NCBI GenBank assembly: GCA_016710935.1 | Contig: JADJTY010000012.1 | Location: forward strand, 1 to 64,000 | Reading direction: 5' to 3' | Length of the DNA: 64,000 bases | Origin: Chitinophagaceae bacterium | GTDB lineage: Bacteria > Bacteroidota > Bacteroidia > Chitinophagales > Chitinophagaceae | Shown: piece after piece, positions 18,300 to 26,957 of the stretch | Layout: each line of letters starts with the position of its first letter | Position numbering within the stretch: position 1 is the stretch's first letter | Notes under the pieces: model-generated | Database searches by the model: none | The model's input: the letters and a program-made list of their open reading frames with translations, nothing else | Told to the model about the DNA's origin: nothing | Program-made: the position numbers and the translations under genes

Positions 18300-18383
18300 T
18301 ATATCCAAGCAGGATTTCCGCAATCACCAGATCAACCGGCCTGGAAATTTTAAAATAATGCTCCTCTCCTGCTACCGATTGTT
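18300..18383 (-). repeat. ispD 3'-end fragment, copy C
   Basis: Positions 18320-18381 match ispD 19803-19864 at 55 of 62 bases. Read leftward, the frame gives QSVAGEEHYFKISRPVDLVI then AEILLGYN. The matching IspD residues are QLVAGEENNFKITRPVDLVM then AAELLSVN. A stop lies just upstream of the homology. It starts about ten bases after the cupin stop. Confidence 0.75.
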
Positions 18384-18486
18384 ATCTGCTGTTAAAAGAA
18401 ACAGTATAGATAAGCTTACACTAATCCAATTGGATAATACAAAGATTCAGATTTTCTTTTTAAATTTAAGTGCATTTCATGTGTAA

Positions 18487-19638
18487 ATGAAACCTAAAAC
18501 AAATACTATGTGGACAAAATTATTAATAGCATTGCTCGCTTTTGCAACAGTGGGCTGTGGCAGCAACAGTAGTAATCAATCAATTACTATAAATGATACG
18601 CTCGCCGATGGAACAGTTGTTCAACGTAAATCAGCAAACAATACAAATGAAAACAGCGCAACAGGAAGCGGTTTTTGGGAAAAGCTTGTGATGGTAGAAC
18701 TGAAAGATGCCAATGGCGTTATTGCAGCCATCATGCCCTTTCCTGCTTCCTGGAAAATTGGCGCATCAATAACCGGGCCCAATGGCATAAAAGTTACCGA
18801 GTTCCCGATACGCAGTTTTATGAATAACTATAATCCACAATTACAACAATCATACGCCATGGCGGGCCAGCAAATGCGTGGTATGCCAGGCGTGGAGCAA
18901 TTGATACAGGAAGACCTTGTACCCTGGGCACAAAACAATGGAATGCAGCTGGTAAAATTTTATGAGATACCGGAAATATCAAGGATGGATAAATGGTACA
19001 GCGATCAATTGTATAAGGCCATGCCCAGCCGCTCAGAAGTTGTAGCTATCGGTATTGATTGGACGAACAATGATGGCAATCCTTATTTTATGCTCCTGCA
19101 TCTGAATATTAGTACCAGCGATGCTATGCAGCAATGGTATTACAGGGTATCGGGTTTGGAAGCCGAACCCAACTATTTTGAAAATGCTAAAAAACAATAC
19201 ATTTTTGCCCTTTCCAATACCCGTTATAACCTGGAGCCTATTATGACTTATAACCAGCAGGAAGCACAGCGTGTTGGACAAAGCTGGGCAGCACATAACC
19301 AGCGTATGGCACAAAACCAGGCCAACTTTGAAGCTCAGCAGCGTGCTTTTGTAAATAAAAGCAATGCTGTCAATGATGCTATCATGAGTGGCTGGCGGGA
19401 AAGGAATGCAAGCAGCGACAGGAACCAGGAGAATTACATTGACGGCATTTATGAACGTTCCAATGTACAGAACACAGAAACAGGCCAGCAATATAAAGTA
19501 CAGGCAGGTGCCAATCAATACTGGATGAACAGCAATGGCGAATACATCAGTACCAAACTTAATGACTATAATCCTAACCTGGATGATAATATGAACGCTC
19601 AAAAATGGCAGCAACTTAAAGAGGTGAAGAAGCAATAA
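18487..19638 (+). CDS. lipoprotein of unknown function
   Basis: A 383-residue protein with a lipoprotein signal: MWTKLLIALLAFATVGC, lipobox with Cys about residue 24. Serine/asparagine-rich sequence follows and then a soluble domain with many Trp and Gln residues (FWEKLVMVELKDANGVIAAI, DWTNNDGNPYFMLLHLNIS). The C-terminal part has a Gln/Ala-rich helical stretch (AAHNQRMAQNQANFEAQQRA) and ends near YWMNSNGEYISTKLNDYNPN, a short motif seen in several uncharacterised secreted proteins. I do not recognise a family. It should be membrane anchored. It lies between ispD-derived fragment C and ispD itself. Confidence 0.7.
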   Translation: MKPKTNTMWTKLLIALLAFATVGCGSNSSNQSITINDTLADGTVVQRKSANNTNENSATGSGFWEKLVMVELKDANGVIAAIMPFPASWKIGASITGPNGIKVTEFPIRSFMNNYNPQLQQSYAMAGQQMRGMPGVEQLIQEDLVPWAQNNGMQLVKFYEIPEISRMDKWYSDQLYKAMPSRSEVVAIGIDWTNNDGNPYFMLLHLNISTSDAMQQWYYRVSGLEAEPNYFENAKKQYIFALSNTRYNLEPIMTYNQQEAQRVGQSWAAHNQRMAQNQANFEAQQRAFVNKSNAVNDAIMSGWRERNASSDRNQENYIDGIYERSNVQNTETGQQYKVQAGANQYWMNSNGEYISTKLNDYNPNLDDNMNAQKWQQLKEVKKQ

Positions 19639-19777
19639 CAAAATCCACTGGCAAGTGTACCCTTCCCAACTGATTAAATTAAAATCGTAATGATTACGGG
19701 ATCACTTGTCGATTTCCCCTTTGCACATTTATTGACTTATCCCCCGGTACGTAGGGTTTATAAACTTATTATAATTT

Positions 19778-20446
19778 TTAATTAACGGATAAAAGCTCCG
19801 CTGCCATCACCAGGTCAACCGGCCTGGTAATCTTAAAATTATTCTCCTCTCCTGCTACCAATTGTACTTTTAAACCAAACGCTTCTACCACGGTTGCTTC
19901 ATCGGTAAATTTATCTTTATAATCTATCTGGTAGGCGGGTAATAATATTTTACTGTGAAAGGTTTGTGGTGTTTGTACCAGTTTTACATTACTGCGTTCC
20001 AGTGCTTCATTGCCATCTTCGGTAATCAGGCGCACACTGTCTTTACTGTCTACAACCGGAATTGCAGAGCCTGTTTCCATAGCAGCATCATAACATCTTT
20101 TGATCAGATCAATACTAACCATGCAACGCACGGCATCATGCACAAAAATAATTCCTTCATCATTCACCAGCTGCAACCCGTTTTGTACAGAATGAAATCT
20201 TGTACGGCCACCAATGGTAATTTGAATACGGTCGTAATCAAAGAATGCATCAATGATCTCCTGGCCTGCAGCAACATGCTCTTCGGGCAAAACCAATATG
20301 ATCTGCAGATCATCGTAGGCCTGTAAAAAAGCATGTATGGTATAATACAAAACCGGTTTGCCCTGTAACAGCAGAAACTGTTTGGGCGTTGTGTTGTTCA
20401 TACGGCTTCCGGTACCCCCGGCAACTATTACGACAAATTTTTTCAT
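19778..20446 (-). CDS. ispD: 2-C-methyl-D-erythritol 4-phosphate cytidylyltransferase
   Basis: A 222-residue protein that makes CDP-methylerythritol in the MEP isoprenoid pathway. The CTP-binding loop is VIVAGGTGSRMNNTTPKQF with the conserved Lys. Other motifs are VHDAVRCMVS, DSKDSVRLI, the LVQTPQTFH motif and FTDEATVVEAFG, ending NFKITRPVDLVMAAELL. Length is normal. It stands alone, and its 3' end is the source of the three fragments to its left. Confidence 0.95.
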   Translation of the reverse strand: MKKFVVIVAGGTGSRMNNTTPKQFLLLQGKPVLYYTIHAFLQAYDDLQIILVLPEEHVAAGQEIIDAFFDYDRIQITIGGRTRFHSVQNGLQLVNDEGIIFVHDAVRCMVSIDLIKRCYDAAMETGSAIPVVDSKDSVRLITEDGNEALERSNVKLVQTPQTFHSKILLPAYQIDYKDKFTDEATVVEAFGLKVQLVAGEENNFKITRPVDLVMAAELLSVN

Positions 20447-20458
20447 GTGTTTCTAAGA

Positions 20459-20524
20459 AGCGTTTGAGTCGTTTAATGTTTGTGGCATAGGCAGAAACCC
20501 TTAAACCTTTAAACGACTTAACCC
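20459..20524. repeat. intergenic imperfect inverted repeat (ispD / asparaginase gap)
   Basis: The left arm AGCGTTTGAGTCGTTTAATG (20459-20478) pairs with the right arm at 20498-20524, which contains CCTTTAAACGACTTAACCC. The arms are about 20 bases with a few mismatches and separated by about 19 bases. It fills the gap between two co-oriented genes and could end the asparaginase transcript, but there is no following T-run. Confidence 0.5.
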
Positions 20525-20530
20525 TTTCAT

Positions 20531-21481
20531 TCAGTCTTTATAAATTCCAATAATTTTTTCTCCATCGCTATTCTTCATGCCACGGTACATACCTGCACTG
20601 TTAAATATCATCGCTGCATTCCCTTGTGCATCCACACCAATCATGCCGCCCTCTCCATCCAGCTTCACCAGTTTTACATGTACCACTTCATTCATGGCCT
20701 GCTGTAAACTCATGCCTTTATATTCCATCAGGCAGCTAACATCATGTGCGGCTACGGCACAAATAAAGGGCTCGCCGTGGCCGGTACAACTGATGGCACA
20801 GGTAAGGTTGTTTGCATAAGTACCTGCGCCAATTAATGGACTGTCGCCAATGCGGCCATATTTTTTGTTGGTCATACCACCGGTGCTGGTAGCACCTGCA
20901 ATATTTCCATCTTTGTCGCAGGCAACTGCACCAACCGTTCCAAATTTTTTATCCTTCATCAGTTCTTCCACACCTTTGTGGGTATGATCCAATGAATAAT
21001 TATCACTGTCTCTAATTTCCTTCCATTGGTCGTACCTAAACTGTGAGAAAAAATATTCATCGGGCTCCAGTTTTATTCCCTGCTTAATGGCAAAATCATT
21101 GGCACCCTTACCGCTTAAAAAAACATGATTGCTGTGCAGCATCACTTCGGCAGCCAGTTCAATCGGGTTTCGTACATTTCTTATTCCGGCAACCGACCCT
21201 GCCGACAGATCCTTTCCATCCATGATGGCGGCATCCATTTCCTGCACACCTTTTTTTGTAAATACCGATCCCCGGCCTGCATTAAACAACAGGTTATCTT
21301 CCAAAACAACAATAGCTGCTTTAACCGCATTTACTGCCGAGCCGCCCTCTTCAAGTACGGCATAACCGGCTCCCAAAGCATCTTCAAGCCCTGTTAAATA
21401 AGCCTTCTCCAGTTCGGGGGTCATGTCTTCTTTAAGTATTGTTCCGGCTCCGCCGTGGATAGCTAACGAGAATTTTTGCAT
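20531..21481 (-). CDS. isoaspartyl peptidase / plant-type L-asparaginase (Ntn hydrolase)
   Basis: About 316 residues. ATG at 21481 gives MQKFSLAIHGGAGTI, the conserved N-terminus, so the longer TTG start at 21511 is rejected. GRGSVFTKKGVQEMDAAIMD lies in the alpha chain. Autocleavage at Gly-Thr in KKFGTVGAVACDKDG exposes the catalytic Thr, followed by GATSTGGMTNKKYGRIGDSP and GTGHGE-type CTGHGEPFI. It would cleave isoaspartyl dipeptides or asparagine. The absence of a signal peptide suggests a cytoplasmic enzyme. Confidence 0.92.
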   Translation of the reverse strand: MQKFSLAIHGGAGTILKEDMTPELEKAYLTGLEDALGAGYAVLEEGGSAVNAVKAAIVVLEDNLLFNAGRGSVFTKKGVQEMDAAIMDGKDLSAGSVAGIRNVRNPIELAAEVMLHSNHVFLSGKGANDFAIKQGIKLEPDEYFFSQFRYDQWKEIRDSDNYSLDHTHKGVEELMKDKKFGTVGAVACDKDGNIAGATSTGGMTNKKYGRIGDSPLIGAGTYANNLTCAISCTGHGEPFICAVAAHDVSCLMEYKGMSLQQAMNEVVHVKLVKLDGEGGMIGVDAQGNAAMIFNSAGMYRGMKNSDGEKIIGIYKD

Positions 21482-21554
21482 ACGTGTTAGTGGGTATTTA
21501 ATATTGCTCAAAAATATCTAATTTTCATGCATAAACCATCTACAATTTTTTTGC

Positions 21555-22238
21555 ATGTTTAAAAGAAAATTATCTGCAGGCGACTGGCTGCTGGTGCTGG
21601 TAAACCTTTTCCCGCTTTACTGTGTGTGGTTTGAGGGGTGGAATGCATCTGAAGTTTTTCTGGTGTATTGCCTCGAGACGGTGATCATTGGTATCATCAA
21701 TGTAATTAAAATGGCTTGCGTTACGCTGTTTGTAAAAAAGACAGATGACTGGCAAAACAGAGGTGCCAGTACTAAACAAAGCGGCTGGTTCTTTATTTTC
21801 TTCTTTATAGTACACTACGGCCTTTTTGTTTTTGTACAAACACAGATCTTTTTTGCAGTAAGCAGGCTGATACCTGATGGTTCTTTATTTGTTAACTATG
21901 CAAAAATACCCGAACTATTGGGCGATAACGGCAAACTGATGCTGCTGATATTTGTTGCCTATTATACGCTTCAAAATCTTTTTGATTTTTTTCTTTCGGG
22001 CAAATATAAAACCATATCTATGGGCAGACTGATGTTTGAACCCTATATGCGGATTTTTGTGCAGCAGTTTGTGGTTATACTGGGCGGTATCTTTTTAGGG
22101 TTTGGTGCAGGCAAAATTTTTATGCTGATATTTATTATTGCAAAAATATTTTTTGAACTGTTTGTAAACTTCAACAGGTTGCTGGCTGTTGCAGAAAAAA
22201 GACAGCAACTAAAAAATGAGCGGGAGAATAAATCCTAA
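21555..22238 (+). CDS. multi-pass membrane protein (DUF6498-like)
   Basis: A 227-residue protein with about six hydrophobic segments (WLLVLVNLFPLYCVWF, VFLVYCLETVIIGIINVIKM, FFIFFFIVHYGLFVFVQ, LMLLIFVAYYTLQNLFDFFL, QFVVILGGIFLGFGAGKIFM, IFIIAKIFFELFV). The pattern ENVIIG/YCLETVIIG with a late KIxxELxxH-like end resembles the DUF6498 family. Function is unknown. It faces the heptose kinase gene, and the two stop codons overlap by four bases. Confidence 0.65.
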   Translation: MFKRKLSAGDWLLVLVNLFPLYCVWFEGWNASEVFLVYCLETVIIGIINVIKMACVTLFVKKTDDWQNRGASTKQSGWFFIFFFIVHYGLFVFVQTQIFFAVSRLIPDGSLFVNYAKIPELLGDNGKLMLLIFVAYYTLQNLFDFFLSGKYKTISMGRLMFEPYMRIFVQQFVVILGGIFLGFGAGKIFMLIFIIAKIFFELFVNFNRLLAVAEKRQQLKNERENKS

Positions 22239-23239
22239 GCCAATAATTTTTTACACTCTTCAATCAACAGTTTTTTATCGATAGCCACTGTACCTACTTC
22301 TTCGCAAACCAACCCTCCTGCAATATTGGCCATTTCGGCCATCAGCCTGGCATTGCCGGTGGCCACAAAAACCAATGCGGCAACAGCAATTACTGTATCA
22401 CCGGCACCGCTAACATCGGCAATGCTGCGGATATGTGTAGGCAAAATAGCCGCCTCATCTTCCTGCTGATCCACAGGATGCTGTGCATAAAAAACCCCCT
22501 TCTCCGATAACGTAATTAAAGAAATGAGGTGATGCAGTCTTTGCTCTAACTGCAGGTGCATATCTTTAAGCACACTTATATTGATATCATCACGCAGGAT
22601 ATTCAATCCGTCTTTTACTTCCTTAAGATTGGGTTTAAAAATATCAGCGCCCTCATAGGCAAAGAAATTTTTCCGTTTTGGATCAACTGCTGTTAGTATA
22701 TGATGGTGCTTACACAAAACAATAATTTTTTTAATTACACTTTCGGTAAGCACCCCTTTGTTATAATCTTCCAGAATTACCACAGCCGGGTTTTCGGCAG
22801 CTATATAATTTTCAAAAGCATACAATAGTCTGTCTTCATCAGCAGCAACCATATCTTCGGCCATTTCAGCATCAAGCCGCATCATATGTTGATTACGACT
22901 TATAATGCGAATTTTGTTGGTGGTAATGCGGTGTTCGCTGTGTACCAGGTATTTGGTGTTAATTTTATTTAGTTGCAACAATGCAGTCAACTGATCGCCA
23001 TCATCATCCTTCCCCAACACACTGATCATACTTACGTTTGCGCCCAATGAAGCAATATTTAAAGCCACATTACCGGCACCGCCAATGCGATGCTCTCTTT
23101 TAGTTACCGCCACAACCGGTACCGGTGCTTCGGGAGAGATACGGTCAACATTTCCCCACCAATAGGTATCCAGCATTACATCGCCGATCACAGCAACTTT
23201 CAGCTGTGTAAAATCATGAAATAGTTTATCGAAATCCAT
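22235..23239 (-). CDS. hldE: D-glycero-beta-D-manno-heptose-7-phosphate kinase (RfaE1-type)
   Basis: A 334-residue PfkB/ribokinase-family kinase. It has the N-terminal GDVMLDTYWWGNVDRISPEA motif and GGAGNVALNIASLGA, characteristic of the heptose kinase domain of HldE/RfaE. The anion-hole motif DVSGAGDTV has the catalytic Asp. It would phosphorylate heptose 7-phosphate at O1 on the way to ADP-heptose for lipopolysaccharide. The cytidylyltransferase-like second domain of bifunctional HldE is absent, so hldA or rfaE1 would be equally apt names. Its start overlaps the permease stop by one base (TAATG). Confidence 0.88.
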   Translation of the reverse strand: MDFDKLFHDFTQLKVAVIGDVMLDTYWWGNVDRISPEAPVPVVAVTKREHRIGGAGNVALNIASLGANVSMISVLGKDDDGDQLTALLQLNKINTKYLVHSEHRITTNKIRIISRNQHMMRLDAEMAEDMVAADEDRLLYAFENYIAAENPAVVILEDYNKGVLTESVIKKIIVLCKHHHILTAVDPKRKNFFAYEGADIFKPNLKEVKDGLNILRDDINISVLKDMHLQLEQRLHHLISLITLSEKGVFYAQHPVDQQEDEAAILPTHIRSIADVSGAGDTVIAVAALVFVATGNARLMAEMANIAGGLVCEEVGTVAIDKKLLIEECKKLLA

Positions 23240-24660
23240 TAGGCTTTTTCTTTTTTATTATTAGCAACTGCCATGTAATAAATAGGTATACCCGCCAATA
23301 CAATGATTAAACCGGGCCATGTAAATGCAGGCTTATAAATGATGAGCAGTACACAAAAAGCAATGGCCATTAAAATATAGATGGCCGGCAACAAGGGGTA
23401 GCCAAATGCTTTGTAAGGACGTTCGGCATCGGGCCTGTTTTTTCTTAAAATAAAAATACCCAGTATGGTGAGTGCATAAAACATCACCACTACAAATGAG
23501 ATCATATCCAGCAGATCGCCATATTTACCGCTGAGGCACAATACAGAAGCAACAATACATTGGATCCACAACGCAAATTCCGGTACATCATTTTTATTTA
23601 GTTCGCCTGTTTTTTTAAAGAACAATCCGTCTTTTGCCATAGTGTAATACACCCTTGCACCAGCAAGTATTAAACCATTGTTACAGCCAAAAGTTGATAT
23701 CATGATCATTACCGCAATTACATAAGTCCCGATATCACCGAATATAGCTTTACTTGCAGCAACCGCTACCCTATCCTGCGGAGCAGAAGCTATTTCATTT
23801 AATGGCAATACACTTATATACATCAGGTTTGCTGATACATAGATAATGGTAACAACCAATGTGCCTAAAAATAAAGCAAGGCCAATATTTCGTTTAGGGT
23901 TTTTTACTTCTCCTGCTATAAAAGTAATATTGTTCCAGGCATCGCTGCTAAAAATAGAACCTACCATGGAAGCGGCAATAGCTCCTAAAATGGCAGAGCC
24001 AGCAACCCCCCCGATAACGCTGCCTTCCCCATTCCTGCTTGTCATTTGCCAGGCATCTGTCCAGTTTGCATTCCATATACTACCTTTTGCAGCCAATAAA
24101 AGCCCAAAGATTATTAAGCCAAATAAGGAAAGTAATTTTACAACAGTAAAAGTTGTCTGTATCATTTTTCCACCCTCTATACCTTTGGTATTAATGTAAG
24201 TAAGAAAAGTGATGAGCACTATTGAAACCAGTTGGCCCGCATTGATTGTTATAAAACCAAGATCGGCTAAAATATTTTCAGGGCCGAGGCCGGGCACCAT
24301 ATAAGCCAGGAATTTACTGAATGCCACACCCACTGCAGCAATCGTTGCTGTTTGTATCACAGCAAAAAAACTCCAACCGTATAAAAAACCGGCCAGCGGG
24401 TTAAATGCTTCTTTTAAATAAACATATTGCCCACCTGCTTTGGGAAACATAGCACTCAACTCACCATAACTCAATGCAGCAGTTAACGTCATAAAGCCCG
24501 TAATTAACCATACTGCAATCAACCAGCCTGCACTACCCACGTTACGGGTAATATCGGCACTAACAATAAAAATACCAGAACCTATCATAGAGCCGGCAAC
24601 AATCATGGTGGAATCGAATAAACCAAGTGTTGGTTTAAAAGCAGCAGTTTGTTCAGACAT
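23239..24660 (-). CDS. APC family amino acid permease
   Basis: About 473 residues with twelve membrane segments. ATG at 24660 (MSEQTAAFKPTLGLFDSTMI) is preferred to the upstream TTG-like start. TM1 has MIVAGSMIGSGIFIV, the unwound GSGIF substrate-binding motif of APC transporters. FNPLAGFLYGWSFF and the GEVKNPKRNIGLAL loop fit the LAT-like branch. It would exchange or import amino acids across the inner membrane. It overlaps the heptose kinase gene by one base, so they are co-transcribed, though a metabolic link is not obvious. Confidence 0.9.
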   Translation of the reverse strand: MSEQTAAFKPTLGLFDSTMIVAGSMIGSGIFIVSADITRNVGSAGWLIAVWLITGFMTLTAALSYGELSAMFPKAGGQYVYLKEAFNPLAGFLYGWSFFAVIQTATIAAVGVAFSKFLAYMVPGLGPENILADLGFITINAGQLVSIVLITFLTYINTKGIEGGKMIQTTFTVVKLLSLFGLIIFGLLLAAKGSIWNANWTDAWQMTSRNGEGSVIGGVAGSAILGAIAASMVGSIFSSDAWNNITFIAGEVKNPKRNIGLALFLGTLVVTIIYVSANLMYISVLPLNEIASAPQDRVAVAASKAIFGDIGTYVIAVMIMISTFGCNNGLILAGARVYYTMAKDGLFFKKTGELNKNDVPEFALWIQCIVASVLCLSGKYGDLLDMISFVVVMFYALTILGIFILRKNRPDAERPYKAFGYPLLPAIYILMAIAFCVLLIIYKPAFTWPGLIIVLAGIPIYYMAVANNKKEKA

Positions 24661-24685
24661 GTTATTCTGTTTTATATAGTTTACA

Positions 24686-24718
24686 AGGGTTGCCAACCTT
24701 TAAAAGGTTGGCAACCCT
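24686..24718. repeat. perfect palindromic repeat upstream of the permease
   Basis: AGGGTTGCCAACC (24686-24698) and GGTTGGCAACCCT (24706-24718) form a 13-bp perfect inverted repeat around TTTAAAA. Neither strand has a following T-run, so it is more like a REP-type palindrome than a terminator. Confidence 0.6.
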
Positions 24719-24754
24719 ATAATTTTCAGAACAAGATATAGAAATTGTGGGAAT

Positions 24755-25369
24755 TTATTGTTTTGCTTCGGCTTTCATTTTTGCGTTCATACCTTTTATT
24801 ACATCGTTGGTAATATTCAGGGTGCTGTCTTTAAACACCATATAATCAAGCCCGGTACCGGTGGTAAAAATATACATGTATTTTTTATCCTTATTATACT
24901 CCGTTAAAAAATCTTTCAGCTTGCTTTGTATGCCTTCCATAATGCCAAAACTCTTTTCATTAAGGGCCTGGCTTTGTTGCTGTTTTCTACTGTCGATCTT
25001 TTGCTGCTGGTCAATCAGTTTACCCTGAAAGATCTCTGCTTCTTCCTGTGTGATGGCAGCGCCCTTTTTCAAAAAATTATCCTTTTGCGCCTGTAAGCTG
25101 CGATAGCCGGATTCCTGCTCCTGCTCAATAACTTTCATGGCTGCCTCCAGCTCTTTACGCTTATCTTTTATAAAAGTTATTCTTTCATTCAGGCTATCCA
25201 GCTCCACGTAAGCAAGTGGTGGCCTGTAACCGTTGGTATCTGCAGACTTGATGCTACTGCTTAAATTAGCCGCAGCATCTTTGTTTTTTTTACCCGAAAA
25301 ATTGTAGTAATACAGGTATCCAACAGCTATCAGCAATGCAATATTCAATACAAGGGATAAATTCTTCAT
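24755..25369 (-). CDS. OmpH/Skp-like periplasmic chaperone
   Basis: A 204-residue protein with one N-terminal membrane or signal segment (LSLVLNIALLIAVGYLYYY). A Skp-like start follows (LAYVELDSLNERITFIKDKR), then a long coiled-coil hairpin rich in Glu, Gln and Lys (residues about 60-145) and a short C-terminal beta part (YMYIFTTGTGLDYMVFKDSTLNIT). The order matches OmpH family proteins, which hold outer-membrane proteins soluble in the periplasm. The uncleaved-looking anchor suggests membrane attachment. Confidence 0.78.
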   Translation of the reverse strand: MKNLSLVLNIALLIAVGYLYYYNFSGKKNKDAAANLSSSIKSADTNGYRPPLAYVELDSLNERITFIKDKRKELEAAMKVIEQEQESGYRSLQAQKDNFLKKGAAITQEEAEIFQGKLIDQQQKIDSRKQQQSQALNEKSFGIMEGIQSKLKDFLTEYNKDKKYMYIFTTGTGLDYMVFKDSTLNITNDVIKGMNAKMKAEAKQ

Positions 25370-25561
25370 CGTACTCTTTTATTTGGTGGCAATATACTTA
25401 CAAACGGTAACAGGACAATAATTTTGGGATTTTTTTAGGAAAGGGTTAACGCCTCCGAAAAAGCATGTTTGCCGGGTTATAAAACCAGGTATGTTTAATT
25501 TCCCGCTTATTCAGTTAATTTCGCCGCAACGCAATATAAAATATACCATACCTTTTAATTT

Positions 25562-25987
25562 ATGCTTTTAGAAATCCTTACCGTAGCCGGTCTTGCAACT
25601 GTTGAAATTTATGCAGCTATTCCTGCAGGTTTTGTTTTTGGCCTATCACCATGGACCATTTTTTTTGCCAGTCTTACGGGGGGCCTGATTGGAGTTTTTG
25701 TTGCAGCTTTCCTGGGTGATAAGATCAGGTCATTCTTTCATAAAAATAAACCCACCAAAGAAGCGGCTGAAAAAAAACACCCCCGCTTATTAAACCTGTG
25801 GAATAAATATGGTGTTATTGGAGTGGGTTTCCTGGGTACAATGGCTGTTGGTGCCCCCATAAGTATTGCAGTTGGTGTTGGCCTGAATGCCAATATTAAA
25901 AAACTGGTTACCTGGTGCTGTATTGCGGTACTTGCCAGGTGTATTGCTTTTACCCTGGTGGGTTATTATGGATCACAATTGTTTTAA
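25562..25987 (+). CDS. small multidrug-export-type membrane protein (PF06695-like)
   Basis: A 141-residue protein with four hydrophobic segments: EILTVAGLATVEIYAAIPAG, WTIFFASLTGGLIGVFVAAF, YGVIGVGFLGTMAVGAPISI and LVTWCCIAVLARCIAFTLVG, with a short charged loop (DKIRSFFHKNKPTKEAAEKK). The Pro/Gly-rich E..AAIP and GAPISIA motifs fit the small multidrug export family. The transport function is inferred from the family name, not shown. Confidence 0.65.
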   Translation: MLLEILTVAGLATVEIYAAIPAGFVFGLSPWTIFFASLTGGLIGVFVAAFLGDKIRSFFHKNKPTKEAAEKKHPRLLNLWNKYGVIGVGFLGTMAVGAPISIAVGVGLNANIKKLVTWCCIAVLARCIAFTLVGYYGSQLF

Positions 25988-26483
25988 ACTGATCCATCTT
26001 TTTAAAATTTTAGCTATCGGGCTTTCCACTCTTCTTTACGTGTTCACAAATATTTGTATTTCGTTGACAGCAAAATGGTCGAAAAATAATTTCCAACCCC
26101 CGCAACAAAGATCCCTTTATAATATTTGCTTTATTTCATTTTGAATATATCTGGCTCCTCGCACTTGGACCTGGTTGATGATACGTTTTACTTTATTGGC
26201 AGAAAAAAAGTGACTTTTTCCCAATATTCAATGCCGTTTTTTTACACAATTCATATGGATTTTTACATCATTCCCACTTAATTGTAAATAACTATCTGCA
26301 AATATTTATTTATCAAAAAAGCCGGATATCTTACCTGCATAATTAACAGGCAGAATTGATTGCCGCGGTTGTTTTGAAATAAAAAGTATGAGCTGGCTGC
26401 CATAAAAATTATACACCAAAATTTTACTACCAGTTACAGTACAGATATTGCAGGCATTTTTTAAGAACACAAAATAAATTGTT
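25988..26483. other. gene-free gap of about 500 bases
   Basis: No frame with plausible protein content was found on either strand. The stretch is AT-rich and shows no obvious repeat or RNA fold. It probably holds the promoter of the gene at 26484. Confidence 0.5.
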
Positions 26484-26939
26484 ATGAAAAATATTAATCA
26501 AAACACGAGCGGCTCTATTTACAACCTTATTGCTGTTTTAGAAGATGCAAAAAACGGATACTTACATGCATCAGAAAAAATTAAAGACAGTGTATTATCG
26601 CTGCTATTGGAACGCTTTGGCTACCAGCGCGGGAGGTACAGCAGCGAGTTAAGGATATTGGTAAGCAGTATGGGAACTGATTCGCTGGTTGACCAGTTCA
26701 CTTTAAGCATGCTGCAACGTACCTGGCTGGATTTAAAAAGTACATTTAAGTACGGCAAAAAAGAGCAGATCATTGAAGGTTGCATAAAGGCAGAAGAAAC
26801 CGCATTAAAAAACTACAGCCACGCTATAGATCAACTGGAAGACAATTACGAGGTGCGGATGGTACTACTGCAACAGGCCAATGGAATAAGAACGGTTTTA
26901 AACACTATCAAGGAATATACCGGCAGAATGTATAACTGA
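26484..26939 (+). CDS. DUF2383 / PA2169-type four-helix-bundle protein
   Basis: A 151-residue helical protein: a first helix with LIAVLEDAKNGYLHASEKI, then LLLERFGYQRGRYSSELRIL and MLQRTWLDLKSTFKYGKKEQ, then IEGCIKAEETALKNYSHAID. This is the ferritin-like DUF2383 pattern of regularly spaced Glu, Tyr and His residues. Members are usually stress or sporulation-associated and have no known reaction. It begins a run of three small genes ahead of two sigma factors, all on the same strand, and so may belong to a stress regulon. Confidence 0.75.
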   Translation: MKNINQNTSGSIYNLIAVLEDAKNGYLHASEKIKDSVLSLLLERFGYQRGRYSSELRILVSSMGTDSLVDQFTLSMLQRTWLDLKSTFKYGKKEQIIEGCIKAEETALKNYSHAIDQLEDNYEVRMVLLQQANGIRTVLNTIKEYTGRMYN

Positions 26940-26957
26940 TCTAAAGAGCAGCATAAT

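Noticed and set aside
25887..26144. 85-codon plus-strand frame overlapping the small exporter
   Set aside because: It is a shifted-frame shadow of the exporter's 3' end and runs into the empty gap.
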